From NCBI RefSeq assembly GCF_017355985.1, contig NZ_JAFIQU010000007.1, positions 62,001 through 126,000 of the forward strand: a DNA stretch of 64,000 nt. Direction: 5' to 3'. The first letter of the stretch is position 1; each line of letters opens with the position of its first letter. The notes under the pieces are model-generated. The model worked only from the letters and a program-made list of their open reading frames with translations. It was not told the DNA's origin and made no database searches. Origin of the DNA: Arenibaculum pallidiluteum (GTDB taxonomy: Bacteria; Pseudomonadota; Alphaproteobacteria; Azospirillales; Azospirillaceae). Both the position numbers and the translations under genes were made by a program. This document shows, piece by piece, positions 36,965 to 45,635 of the stretch.

Positions 36965-37432
36965 CAGCAAATCCTCTTCACTGGGTTCGTATCGGCCCGC
37001 CCGCCGGAGCGTCCCCCGGCCGGGACGCATCCGGCGCCGGGCGGTGGCCAGCGGGCCGACCGCTTCTTTCAAGAACCATGCCGAAGATTTGCCCAGGGGA
37101 TTCAGCCGATTCAGCCGGCCCTTTCCGCCAATGCCGCGGTTCCGGCCCGGTCCGTGCCCCGTCGCTCTGCCTTTTTATTGGGCAGAATCACGTTGCCGCT
37201 ATGCAAAATCGAAAGTGGGAGAGGGGCTTAGCCGGTCCGCCATAGGCTGGGCCGACGGCGACATCGGATTCTAGGCGCCAATCTGCCCAAGAGTTGTGCA
37301 TCCATGGCCTTTGGCCTCCCCAATCCGGCCGTGTGGTTCGTCCCTGGGAAATGTGTCAGGTTGCGCCCGCCGTCCTCCGCAGCCCGCGGCGGGCAGCCAA
37401 GGACGCCAAGGGAAAACACCCGAGAGGTCGCC
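36965..37432. other. Divergent intergenic region amtB-glgC
   Basis: A 468-base gap that must hold the amtB and glgC promoters. An AT-richer stretch lies at about 37165-37215. I looked for a sigma-54/NtrC site for amtB and found none matching the consensus. An ORF beginning at ATG 37304 is in frame with glgC but lacks GlgC similarity before 37433. No other gene is seen. Confidence 0.4.
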
Positions 37433-38698
37433 GTGCCCGTCGAACGCGAAATCCGTCTTGCGCCGAAGCGCGCGATCGCCCTGGTGCTGGCCGGGGGGCG
37501 GGGCAGCCGCCTGAAGCAGCTTACCGACCGACGGGCCAAGCCCGCCGTGCATTTCGGCGGCAAGTTCCGGATCATCGATTTCGCGCTGTCGAACTGCATC
37601 AACTCCGGGATCCGGCGCATCAGCGTCATCACCCAGTACAAGTCCCACTCGCTGCTGGTGCACCTCCAGCGCGGCTGGAACTGGATGCGCGGCGAGATGG
37701 GCGAATACGTCGACTTCCTGCCCGCGCAGCAGCGCATCGACGAGACGAGCTGGTACCAGGGCACGGCCGATGCCGTGTACCAGAACCTCGATATCCTGCG
37801 CGCGCGCAGCGCCGACTACGTCCTGATCCTCGCGGGCGACCACATCTACAAGCAGGACTACTCGGTGATGCTGCGCCAGCACATCGAGACCGGCGCCGAC
37901 CTGACGGTCGGCTGCATCGAGGTTCCTCGCGAGCAGGCCCGCGCCTTCGGCGTGATGCATGTGGACGAGGGCGGGCGCATCGTGGGCTTCCTGGAGAAGC
38001 CCGCCGATCCGCCCCCGATCCCCGGAAAGCCCGACCGCGCGCTCGCCAGCATGGGCATCTACGTCTTCAGCGCCGGCTTCCTCTACGACCAGCTCATGCG
38101 CGATGCGGCCGACCCGACCTCGAGCCGGGACTTCGGCAAGGACCTGATCCCGTACATCGTTCCGCGGGCCAACGCCATCGCCCACCGCTTCGAGGATTCC
38201 TGCATCGTCAATCCCGGGGCGACGGAGCCCTACTGGCGCGACGTCGGCACCATCGATGCGTACTGGGAGGCCAATCTCGACCTGACGGCGGTGACGCCGG
38301 CCCTGAACCTCTACGACCAGGACTGGCCGATCTTCACCTACCAGGAGCAGCTCCCCCCCGCGAAGTTCGTCTTCGACGACGACAGCCGGCGCGGGACCGC
38401 GGTGGACAGCCTGGTCTCGGCGGGATGCATCGTGTCGGGCGCCTCGGTCCGCGGCTCGCTGCTGTTCAACCGCGTGCGCGTCAACAGCTACTGCCGGCTC
38501 GAGCGGTCGGTGATCCTGCCGGAGGTCGAAATCGGCCGGCATGCGCGACTGTCCCGGGTGGTGGTCGACCGCGGCTGCCGGATCCCCGACGGGCTGGTGG
38601 TCGGCGAGGACCCCGAGGAGGACGCCCGGCGGTTCCACCGCACCGATGCGGGGGTGACCCTGATCACGCGCGAGATGCTCGAACGGCTGAAGGCCTGA
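37433..38698 (+). CDS. glgC: Glucose-1-phosphate adenylyltransferase
   Basis: Makes ADP-glucose for glycogen. The 421-residue product has the nucleotidyltransferase motif [14 protein letters not shown], the substrate motif [19 protein letters not shown] (split over two elements), the catalytic Asp in [13 protein letters not shown] and the glucose-1-P site GFLEKP. A C-terminal left-handed beta-helix carries the allosteric region ([14 protein letters not shown]). The GTG at 37433 with GAGAGG upstream gives the usual length. It forms an operon with glgA (7-base gap). Confidence 0.95.
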   Translation: MPVEREIRLAPKRAIALVLAGGRGSRLKQLTDRRAKPAVHFGGKFRIIDFALSNCINSGIRRISVITQYKSHSLLVHLQRGWNWMRGEMGEYVDFLPAQQRIDETSWYQGTADAVYQNLDILRARSADYVLILAGDHIYKQDYSVMLRQHIETGADLTVGCIEVPREQARAFGVMHVDEGGRIVGFLEKPADPPPIPGKPDRALASMGIYVFSAGFLYDQLMRDAADPTSSRDFGKDLIPYIVPRANAIAHRFEDSCIVNPGATEPYWRDVGTIDAYWEANLDLTAVTPALNLYDQDWPIFTYQEQLPPAKFVFDDDSRRGTAVDSLVSAGCIVSGASVRGSLLFNRVRVNSYCRLERSVILPEVEIGRHARLSRVVVDRGCRIPDGLVVGEDPEEDARRFHRTDAGVTLITREMLERLKA

Positions 38699-38705
38699 CC
38701 CGGGC

Positions 38706-40151
38706 ATGCGCGTCCTTCACGTCGCCTCGGAATTCTACCCGCTCGTCAAGACCGGCGGCCTCGCCGACGTGGTGGGGGCGCTGCCCGGCGCGCTGCTGGG
38801 CATCGGCGTCGATGCCCGGCTGCTGCTGCCGGGCTACCCGCGGATCCTGGACGGACTCTCGGGCATCAGGGTCGTCGGCGAGCTGCCCAATCCCTGGGGC
38901 GGCGCCCCGGCGCGTCTGCTGGTGGGAAGGACGGCCGAGGGCGTCGCCTGCTACGCCGTCGATTCGCCGCGGCTCTACGACCGGCCGGGCAACCCCTACC
39001 TGGATCCCCAGGGCCGCGACTGGGCCGACAACCACCGGCGCTTCGCGCTGCTCGGCTGGGCGGCGGCCTGGCTGGCCGGCGAGGGCGGCGGCTGGCGCTG
39101 GCGGCCGGACATCGTCCATGCCCATGACTGGCAGGCCGGTCTGGCGCCGGCCTATATCGGCCTGCGCCAGTGGCCGCGGCCGGCGACGGTCTCGACGATC
39201 CACAACATCGCCTACCAGGGCGTCTTCCCGCCCACCGTGCTGAACGAGCTCGCGATCCCGCCCGAGGCCTACAGCATCGACGGGCTCGAGTACCACGGCC
39301 AGATCGGCTTCCTGAAGGCGGCGCTCTGGTACGCCGACCGCATCACGACCGTCAGCCCGACCTATGCGCTGGAGATCCAGACGCCCGAAGGCGGCATGGG
39401 CATGGAAGGGCTGCTCCAGGGGCGCGCGGGCGACCTCTCGGGCATCCTGAACGGCGTCGACTACGGCGTCTGGAGCCCCGCGACCGACGCGCGCCTGCCC
39501 GCCCGCTACACGGCCGAGGACATGGCCGGGAAGGCGGCGTGCAAGGCCGCGCTGCAGGCCGAGTTCGCGCTGGACGCCGATCCGGCCGCGCCGCTCTTCG
39601 GCGTGATCAGCCGGCTGACCCAGCAGAAGGGCTTCGACCTGCTGCTTCACGCAGCGCCGCGGCTGCTGGCGCAGGGCGCGCAGCTCGCCGTGCTGGGCTC
39701 GGGCGAGGCGGCGCTGGAGGAAGGCTTCCAGGCGCTGGCCCAGCGCCATCCCGGCCAGGTCGGCACCTTCATCGGCTATGACGAGGCGCTCTCCCACCGC
39801 GTGCAGGGCGGCGCCGACGTGATCGTGATGCCGTCGCGCTCGGAGCCCTGCGGCCTCGTCCAGATGTACGCGCTGAAATACGGGTCCCTGCCGCTGGTCC
39901 GGCGGACCGGGGGCCTCGCCGACACCGTCGTCCATGCCGCTCCCGGCATGCTGGGCGCGGCGACCGGCTTCGTCTTCGACGATGCCGACGTCCAGGGCCT
40001 GTCCTGGGGCTTCGCCGCGGCCCTGGAGCTCTACCGGGATCCCGAGGCCTGGCGCCGCGTCCAGCGCAATGCCATGGCCCAGGACTTCTCCTGGACGGCC
40101 TCAGCCCGGCACTACCGGGACCTCTACCGCGACCTGTTCCCCGACGTCTGA
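38706..40151 (+). CDS. glgA: Glycogen synthase
   Basis: Elongates alpha-1,4-glucan chains from ADP-glucose (GT5 family). The 481-residue product has the N-terminal KTGGLADVVGALP nucleotide-binding motif, the DWQAGLAPAY substrate motif and the C-terminal E-x7-E region SRSEPCGLVQMYALKYGSLPLV. Length and order are standard. It directly follows glgC. Glycogen branching and debranching genes are not in the window. Confidence 0.96.
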   Translation: MRVLHVASEFYPLVKTGGLADVVGALPGALLGIGVDARLLLPGYPRILDGLSGIRVVGELPNPWGGAPARLLVGRTAEGVACYAVDSPRLYDRPGNPYLDPQGRDWADNHRRFALLGWAAAWLAGEGGGWRWRPDIVHAHDWQAGLAPAYIGLRQWPRPATVSTIHNIAYQGVFPPTVLNELAIPPEAYSIDGLEYHGQIGFLKAALWYADRITTVSPTYALEIQTPEGGMGMEGLLQGRAGDLSGILNGVDYGVWSPATDARLPARYTAEDMAGKAACKAALQAEFALDADPAAPLFGVISRLTQQKGFDLLLHAAPRLLAQGAQLAVLGSGEAALEEGFQALAQRHPGQVGTFIGYDEALSHRVQGGADVIVMPSRSEPCGLVQMYALKYGSLPLVRRTGGLADTVVHAAPGMLGAATGFVFDDADVQGLSWGFAAALELYRDPEAWRRVQRNAMAQDFSWTASARHYRDLYRDLFPDV

Positions 40152-40353
40152 AGGTCGCGCCCGAGAGGGCTCTCTCCGATCCATCCGAACCGGCGGCGCG
40201 CCCTGACGAGCCCAGGGCGCCTGATCGGCCGTGCGTGCGTCACGAAGCCCAAATCCAGCTTGGGACAGGCCACAAATAACGTGGTTTGGCGGGTCCCGCC
40301 TGCCGGGTCCATACCAGATCGGGGCCGCAGAACGGATCGCGCGGCAGACGAGG

Positions 40354-41256
40354 ATGGAGGACGACGTGCGGGGAGCACTGACGCGGCGTGGATTTTCGGC
40401 AATGCTCGGCTTGGCGGCCACCTGCGCGCTGGCGCCCCCGCGCCTGGCGCTCGCGGGCGGAGATATCCTGGCGGGAACGCTGGCCGACGTCGAATCGAGG
40501 CTGGGCGCGAAGCTGGGCGCAGCCATCCTCGACACCGGGTCGGGACGAAGCTGGTCCCACCGCTCGGGCGAGCGCTTCCCGATGTGCAGCACCTTCAAGG
40601 CCATGGCGGCAGGGGCCGTGCTGGCGCGGGTCGATGCTGGCCAGGAAGCGCTGGGCCGGAAGATCCGCTTCACGGCCGCGGACCTTGTGAGCCACTCGCC
40701 TGCGACGAAGGCCAGGGCCGGCGGCGACGGGATGACGCTGGCCGAGCTCTGCGAGGCCGCTATCACCCAGAGCGACAACACGGCGGCCAACCTGATCCTG
40801 CGCCGGATCGGCGGGCCCCCCGGCCTGACGGAATTCGCGCGTTCGCTCGGCGACGTCAAGACGCGGCTCGACCGGTGGGAGACCGACCTCAACGAGGCGC
40901 TGCCCGGCGATGCGCGCGACACGACGACACCTGGCGCCATGGCGGCCAGCCTGCGCGCGCTCGTCCTCGGCGACCGGCTTTCCGCGACCTCGCGCGAGCA
41001 GCTGGCCGCATGGCTCGTCGCGAACAGGACTGGTGACGACCGGCTGCGCGCAGGCCTCCCGAAGGGCTGGCGTATCGGCGACAAGACAGGTACGGGCGAC
41101 CACGGCACGACCAACGACATCGCCGTGATCTGGCCGCCGGGGCGTGGACCGGTGGTCGCGGCAGTCTACATCACCGGAACCCGCGCCCCCCTGGCCGAGC
41201 GCAACGCCGGCATGGCGGAGATCGGCCGCGCGATCGCGGCGGCGCTGGGGGCCTGA
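40354..41256 (+). CDS. Class A beta-lactamase, Tat-exported
   Basis: A 300-residue serine beta-lactamase that hydrolyses penicillin-type antibiotics in the periplasm. Active-site elements are complete: STFK with Ser79 and Lys82, SDN at 140-142, the omega-loop Glu176 in WETDLNEA and KTG at 244-246. A Cys precedes the catalytic Ser, but no partner Cys follows KTG, so the carbapenemase-type disulfide is absent. The N-terminus has a twin-arginine signal (LTRRGFSAML, residues 9-18). No ampR-like regulator is adjacent. Confidence 0.93.
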   Translation: MEDDVRGALTRRGFSAMLGLAATCALAPPRLALAGGDILAGTLADVESRLGAKLGAAILDTGSGRSWSHRSGERFPMCSTFKAMAAGAVLARVDAGQEALGRKIRFTAADLVSHSPATKARAGGDGMTLAELCEAAITQSDNTAANLILRRIGGPPGLTEFARSLGDVKTRLDRWETDLNEALPGDARDTTTPGAMAASLRALVLGDRLSATSREQLAAWLVANRTGDDRLRAGLPKGWRIGDKTGTGDHGTTNDIAVIWPPGRGPVVAAVYITGTRAPLAERNAGMAEIGRAIAAALGA

Positions 41257-41283
41257 GGGGGCGGCCCGGAACAGCTCCCGCCC

Positions 41284-42513
41284 TCAGGGATTGCGCAGCA
41301 GCAGCTTCGCGAGGCCGTTCAGCGGGGCGTAGAGGGCGTCGAACTGGGCCTTGAAGGCGTCCCAGCCCAGCGCGCCGTCGAGGGCGCGGAGCTGCTCGTG
41401 GATCGCGCCCAGCGGAGTCCGGCCATCGATGCGTGCCAGGATCGGGCCGGCGAGGCGGGGCAGGGCCAGGCTCAGGGTCAGGCCGGCCAGGTCGGCGTCC
41501 AGGCTGGCCCCGGGCCTCAGGCCCTTGGCCAGGGCCGGGCCGTCGAGGTCACGCAGCACCGGGACGGTGTCCGGCCCGTCGGGCCGCGCGACCGCGCCGG
41601 CGGCATCCCCGGGACGCGTCAGATAGGCCACGTGCTTGGTCAGCGATCCCGCGACGCGCTCGGCGAAGGCGGCGCGCTCCAGCCAGGGGCGCTCTCGCAG
41701 GGGAGCCAGCAGGGCGGGATCCTTGATCCACGTCTCGGGCGCATAGCGCATGGGCTCGACCAGGGCCGCGACGGCAAGGCCGCACTCCTCCACCAGCGCG
41801 GCCAGCTCGGGCACCGTGTAGGCGCGGTCGCGCGAATGCAGCAGCAGGTCGTAGAGCCCGGCATCCGACTGCCTGTGGTCGCCCAGGAACGGATTGCGGC
41901 GGAAGCCGTTGGTCGGCGGCAGCCGCTCCAGGAGGCGCCGGGCCTGGGCGACCCGCGCCGCGGGCGCAAGCTCCGCGCCGAGCTGGCGCAGCGCCTCCTG
42001 CAGCGGATAGAGCCCGCTGCGCCCGTAGGTGCCGTAGACCATGACGCCCATGGCGCCGCCGGGCGCGAGCGCACCGGCCAGCGAGCGCAGCCCGGCCGCG
42101 GGATCCTCGAGGTGGTGGAGCACCCCGCAGCAGTCGATGTAGTCGAAGGGGCCGCGGCCGCCGAGCTCCAGCAGGGAGCCGCGTTCGAAACTCACGCTGT
42201 CCAGGCCGCGCACGCGCGCTCGCGCCTCGGCGATGGCGCGCGAGGCGTCCGAGAGGTCCAGGTGCAGGATCTCGGCCGGGATGCCGGCGTCGCGCGCCTG
42301 CTGGGCCAGCATGATGGTGGCGTCGCCGGTGCCGCCGCCGGCCACCAGGACGCGGAAGGGGCGCGAGAAGTCCAGGCGGCCGCCGAATCCGAAATGGTTC
42401 AGCTCGTCCAGATGGCTCGGTGAGCCCGTGACCAGGCGCCGCCGCTCGTCGGCGGGATCGCGCGCGGGGTAGGGATAGGCCTCGTACTGGGCGCGCAGGT
42501 CCTCGCCCCTCAC
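41284..42513 (-). CDS. Class I SAM-dependent methyltransferase with C-terminal extension
   Basis: A 409-residue methyltransferase. The Rossmann domain (about 50-190) has motif I VLVAGGGTGDATIMLA and the post-I acidic residue in LHLDLSD, and CCGVLHHLEDPAAGL follows. The N-terminal YEAYPYPARDP segment is typical of a group of uncharacterised bacterial methyltransferases. The C-terminal half (about 230-409) is helical and of unknown role. The start is GTG at 42513. The substrate is unknown. Confidence 0.85.
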   Translation of the reverse strand: MRGEDLRAQYEAYPYPARDPADERRRLVTGSPSHLDELNHFGFGGRLDFSRPFRVLVAGGGTGDATIMLAQQARDAGIPAEILHLDLSDASRAIAEARARVRGLDSVSFERGSLLELGGRGPFDYIDCCGVLHHLEDPAAGLRSLAGALAPGGAMGVMVYGTYGRSGLYPLQEALRQLGAELAPAARVAQARRLLERLPPTNGFRRNPFLGDHRQSDAGLYDLLLHSRDRAYTVPELAALVEECGLAVAALVEPMRYAPETWIKDPALLAPLRERPWLERAAFAERVAGSLTKHVAYLTRPGDAAGAVARPDGPDTVPVLRDLDGPALAKGLRPGASLDADLAGLTLSLALPRLAGPILARIDGRTPLGAIHEQLRALDGALGWDAFKAQFDALYAPLNGLAKLLLRNP

Positions 42514-42538
42514 GATCCGCGCCCCATGCCAAGTGCTT

Positions 42539-42583
42539 CTGCCCCGCGTGACTCTGTCCCGCGTGACTCTGCTCCGCGTGCCA
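42539..42583. repeat. 15-bp tandem repeat between methyltransferase and asparaginase genes
   Basis: Three copies of a 15-base unit (CTGTCCCGCGTGACT type) at 42539-42553, 42554-42568 and 42569-42583, with 1-4 differences, occupy half of the 91-base gap. Confidence 0.85.
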
Positions 42584-42604
42584 CAGCCCGCTCCCGCGCC
42601 GGCG

Positions 42605-43792
42605 TCAGGCCAGCGCCGGGCGCACCTCGCCGACCTGCAGGCCGGCGCGGTTCTTCAGCGGCGTGCGCACGACGGCGTCCAGCCGCTCCCACTCGGCATC
42701 CGAGATCAGGCCGACGGCGCGCAGCACGCCCGCGGCCGCGATGCCGGGCGCGCGGCTGGCGCCGTCCTCGACCTTCAGGGCGAGGCCCAGCCCGTGCTCG
42801 GGGACCACGACGCACATCACGCCTTCGGCCCCGCCCTTGACCAGCAGCCGGCCGTCCAGCGCCTGCATGAAGCGGGTGTCGAAGCTCTCGGTCCCGCCGA
42901 CCAGCAGGGGGTGCCGGCCCCAGGCCGTGCGCAGGCGCGTCACGGCCTCGGCGCGATGGTCCGGCAGGCCGCTGGGATCGGCGACGCGCGCCATGGAGAA
43001 GGCGAGGTTGCCCAGCGGCATGGCCACCGTCGGGATGCCGCAGCCGTCGACGCCCCAGGGCGCCTCGCCCAGGCCGAGCCCGGCCATCTGCTCCATCACG
43101 CCCAGGATCCGCTGCTGAACGGCGTGCTCGCGCCGGATGTAGCCCTGGATCGGCTCGCCCATGTGGCGCGCCGTGGTCAGCATGCCCGCATGTTTGCCCG
43201 AGCAGTTGTTGTGCAGCGTCGAGGGCTCCTCGCCCGCGCGCAGCATGCGCCGCTCCTCTTCGGGGTTGTAGGGCAGGTGCCGGCCGCATTCGAGGTCGTC
43301 GGGCGAGCAGCCGATGCGGTGCAGCCAGGCGCCCACGGTGCGCACATGCACGGGCTCGCCGCTGTGCGAGGCGCAGGCCAGGGCCAGCTCCTCCTCGCCG
43401 AGGCCGAAGGTATCGGCGGCGCCGGTCTCGACCAGCGGGATCGCCTGGATCGACTTGATGGCCGAGCGCGGGTAGACGAGCTGCTCGAAATCGCCCCAGG
43501 CGCGCAGCACCCGGCCTTGGGTGTCGACGATGCAGGCAGCGGCGCGGTGGCGCGATTCCACCATCTCGCCGCGCGTCACCTCGACCAGGACGGGGGCGGC
43601 GTCCTCGCCGACATGGGCGTGGCCATGGTGATGGTGGCCGTGGCCATGGTCGTGCCCATGGTCGTGGCCGCAGCAGCCGCCGTGCCCGTGATCATGGTCA
43701 TGCCCATGACCGTGCTGGTGGTCATGGTCATGACCATGGCCGTGGTGATTGTGCCCGTGGCCCGCGTCGCGCCCGTGATCGTGCGGCATCAT
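42605..43792 (-). CDS. Asparaginase II family protein with histidine-rich N-terminal tail
   Basis: A 395-residue protein of the Rhizobium etli type-II asparaginase family, zinc-containing enzymes unrelated to E. coli AnsA/B. Family active-site motifs are intact: Ser110 and Lys113 in YPRSAIKS, Ser142 in CASHSGEP, Cys197 and Lys200 in NNCSGKHAG and Cys251 in VDGCGIPT. By family knowledge the last three bind zinc. The first 60 residues hold 27 His, mainly HGHDH repeats, with Cys40-Cys41, as seen in metal-storage tails. The fusion suggests zinc or nickel buffering (inference). Tandem ATGs at 43792 and 43789. Confidence 0.9.
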   Translation of the reverse strand: MMPHDHGRDAGHGHNHHGHGHDHDHQHGHGHDHDHGHGGCCGHDHGHDHGHGHHHHGHAHVGEDAAPVLVEVTRGEMVESRHRAAACIVDTQGRVLRAWGDFEQLVYPRSAIKSIQAIPLVETGAADTFGLGEEELALACASHSGEPVHVRTVGAWLHRIGCSPDDLECGRHLPYNPEEERRMLRAGEEPSTLHNNCSGKHAGMLTTARHMGEPIQGYIRREHAVQQRILGVMEQMAGLGLGEAPWGVDGCGIPTVAMPLGNLAFSMARVADPSGLPDHRAEAVTRLRTAWGRHPLLVGGTESFDTRFMQALDGRLLVKGGAEGVMCVVVPEHGLGLALKVEDGASRAPGIAAAGVLRAVGLISDAEWERLDAVVRTPLKNRAGLQVGEVRPALA

Positions 43793-43881
43793 GCCCCCGC
43801 TGGCTCCGGGCAGCCCCGGGCAGCTCCTGAGTGAGATCGGGGATACTTGCCCTGTCGTCCGCGGCGGTGCAAGGTCCGCCG

Positions 43882-44457
43882 ATGATTCGCGGCTATTTCG
43901 CCATTGGCGCCGAGGGCACCAGCAAGATGCTGAACCTCGGGAACCTCGTGCGCTCGGCGCATGCCTTCGGGGCCAGCTTCGCCTTCACCGTCGGCAGCGG
44001 CCTCGACCTGCGGCAGCTCCGCGTCTCGGACACCTCCGAGGCGGCGCTGCATCTGCCGGTCTACGCCTTCGACGACCCGGGCGCGCTGCGCCTTCCCGAG
44101 GGTTGCGCGCTGGTCGGCGTCGAGCTGCTGGACGAGGCGGTGGAGCTGCCGAGCTTCCGGCATCCGCTGCGCGCGGCCTATGTCCTGGGGCCCGAGCAGG
44201 GCAGCCTGTCGCCCGCCCTGGTCGAGCGCTGCGACTTCGTCGTGAAGATCCCGACGCGCTTCTGCGTGAACCTCGGCGTCGCCGGCGCGCTCGTGATGTA
44301 CGACCGCATGATCAGCCTCGGCCGCTTCGCCGAGCGCCCGGTGCGCCCGGGCGGCCCGCATCCCGGACCCGAGCGCGGCCGCACCTACAGCCGCAGCCGC
44401 CAGCGCATGCGCCTGCGCAAGGGCGCGGCCGGGCCCGAAGGCGCCGGCCCGGCCTGA
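43882..44457 (+). CDS. TrmH/SpoU family RNA methyltransferase
   Basis: A 191-residue 2'-O-ribose RNA methyltransferase of the SPOUT class. The three motifs are [15 protein letters not shown] (motif 1 with the catalytic Asn/Arg), [12 protein letters not shown] (motif 2) and [22 protein letters not shown] split around the knot (motif 3). A basic C-terminal tail ([11 protein letters not shown]) may bind RNA. The target, tRNA or rRNA, is unknown. The ATG at 43882 gives the family-typical start; the gene diverges from the asparaginase gene. Confidence 0.9.
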   Translation: MIRGYFAIGAEGTSKMLNLGNLVRSAHAFGASFAFTVGSGLDLRQLRVSDTSEAALHLPVYAFDDPGALRLPEGCALVGVELLDEAVELPSFRHPLRAAYVLGPEQGSLSPALVERCDFVVKIPTRFCVNLGVAGALVMYDRMISLGRFAERPVRPGGPHPGPERGRTYSRSRQRMRLRKGAAGPEGAGPA

Positions 44458-44472
44458 GGGCGTGACCGACGG

Positions 44473-45078
44473 TCACGACATCGCGAATGCGAGCCAGGTC
44501 CAACGGACGCCGCCTGAGCGGTTGGCTGCCTGAACGGACCCCGCTTCGCGCCGGCGTACCAGCGAGAAGCCGCGCTCCCTCGCAGCTCCGATCGTCTCGT
44601 CGGGCGCCGCATCGAAGACGCGGCGATCCGGGGTGGCTGGCCCATGTCGAAGCGACATCACCAGGAGCCCGCCCGGCGCCGTCAGGCCGGCGAGCGCCTG
44701 GATGGCCTCGGGCCGTCGCGCGTGGTCCAGATGGTGCCAGACGGCCGATAGCAGGACGCAGTCGAACCGTCCGTGGCGGGACAGCTTTCCCAGGCCCGGA
44801 AGGCTGTCGTCCACCCACTCGATCGCGGTGGAACCGTGCAGGGCCAGGCCGGCCCGTCGAAATGCGCGAACCGGCTCGACCGCCACGACGACGTGCCCCT
44901 TGCTCGCCATCCATGCCGCGTCCCTGCCGGTCCCGGCACCGATGTCGGCGACGCGGGATGGGGCGTCGGGCAAGAGATCGAGAACAGGCTCATAGAGCTG
45001 CAGCGGCGAGATCGCCTCGTAACGATCGATGAGATCGGGCGTGGCTGCGGCCTCATATCCCTTGAGCACGTCGTTCAT
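44473..45078 (-). CDS. Class I SAM-dependent methyltransferase
   Basis: A 201-residue methyltransferase of the UbiG/Methyltransf-11 type. SAM motif I is VADIGAGTGRDAAWMA (about 42-57), the acidic loop is VAVEPVRAFR and the later motif is LLSAVWHHL. GLTAPGGLLVMSLRHGP is motif III. It has the normal small size with no extra domain. It lies between the RNA methyltransferase gene (convergent) and the HxlR regulator. The substrate is unknown. Confidence 0.88.
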   Translation of the reverse strand: MNDVLKGYEAAATPDLIDRYEAISPLQLYEPVLDLLPDAPSRVADIGAGTGRDAAWMASKGHVVVAVEPVRAFRRAGLALHGSTAIEWVDDSLPGLGKLSRHGRFDCVLLSAVWHHLDHARRPEAIQALAGLTAPGGLLVMSLRHGPATPDRRVFDAAPDETIGAARERGFSLVRRREAGSVQAANRSGGVRWTWLAFAMS

Positions 45079-45114
45079 GCCGCTCGGCTCCGTGATCCGC
45101 GCAAGGGGGCGATT

Positions 45115-45534
45115 CTAGGTTCCGTCCGCCCCGGGCTCCCCGCGGGAATCATAGGCCGCGCGCGCGGCCTCGATCGACGGCCAGTTGGACCGGATCCAGG
45201 CCGTGAAGCCTTCGAGGGCCGGCAGCATGCTCCGGCCCATCTCCGTCAGCGCGTATTCGACGCGGGGCGGCACCTCGGGAAAGTAGTGGCGCGTCAGCAG
45301 CCCGTCCCGCTCGAGGTTGCGCAGCGTCAGGGTCAGCATGCGCTGCGAGATGCCCCGGATCCCGCGCCGGAGGTCGGAGAAGCGCAGCTGGTTGCCCGGC
45401 GCCAGCGACAGGAGGGACATGACCAGGATCGTCCACTTGTCCCCCAGACGCGCCAGCACGTCGTGGGGCGCGCACGGCGTCAGGACCGGGCCGCGGCCGG
45501 TCATCGCGTAGGGCCGTCCATGGATCTCGGCCAA
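45115..45534 (-). CDS. HxlR family transcriptional regulator
   Basis: A 139-residue HxlR winged-helix regulator. It has CAPHDVLARLGDKWTILVM at about 21-39 with the conserved Cys near the start, and the recognition region GISQRMLTLTLRNLERDGLL. The wing is PPRVEYALTEMG. HxlR regulators often respond to electrophiles or redox change through the N-terminal Cys. It diverges from an NmrA-like gene across a region with GGTTAC repeats, its likely operator. Confidence 0.92.
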   Translation of the reverse strand: MAEIHGRPYAMTGRGPVLTPCAPHDVLARLGDKWTILVMSLLSLAPGNQLRFSDLRRGIRGISQRMLTLTLRNLERDGLLTRHYFPEVPPRVEYALTEMGRSMLPALEGFTAWIRSNWPSIEAARAAYDSRGEPGADGT

Positions 45535-45573
45535 GGTTACCCTCCTGTGCCTGGGGCACGGATTTGTGCCGTC

Positions 45574-45620
45574 TTGCGGGCGATTCCTAATGGGCTAGTT
45601 TCGTAACCGTCAATGGTTAC
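45574..45620 (+). promoter_or_regulatory. Promoter and GTAACC/GGTTAC operator of the NmrA-like gene
   Basis: TTGCGG (45574-45579), 16 bases, TAGTTT (45596-45601) form a plausible promoter. GTAACC-N6-GGTTAC, a perfect inverted repeat at 45603-45620, lies just after the -10. A further GGTTAC is at 45535-45540 at the start of the HxlR gene. Binding by the divergent HxlR regulator is the simplest reading. Confidence 0.6.
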
Positions 45621-45635
45621 TAATGGATACCTACG

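Noticed and set aside
36965-37300. NtrC/sigma-54 promoter for amtB
   Set aside because: Expected from biology, but no TGGCAC-N5-TTGC-like element could be found on the minus strand here.
37304-37432. N-terminal extension of GlgC from ATG 37304
   Set aside because: The extra 43 residues have no GlgC similarity and atypical composition. The GTG at 37433 has a ribosome site and gives the family length.
40198-40220. glgA terminator hairpin (GCGCCCTG with CAGGGCGC)
   Set aside because: An 8-base stem is present, but no T-run follows and its place 47 bases after the stop is not decisive. Left out as a terminator.
42510-43289. Minus-strand ORF of 259 codons overlapping the asparaginase gene
   Set aside because: Different frame within a gene with intact active-site motifs; Arg/Gly-rich translation typical of a shadow frame.
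43617-43790. Microsatellite or CRISPR-like repeat at the His-rich region
   Set aside because: The repeats are codon-level HGHDH variation inside an open frame with mixed codons, not uniform repeats with spacers.
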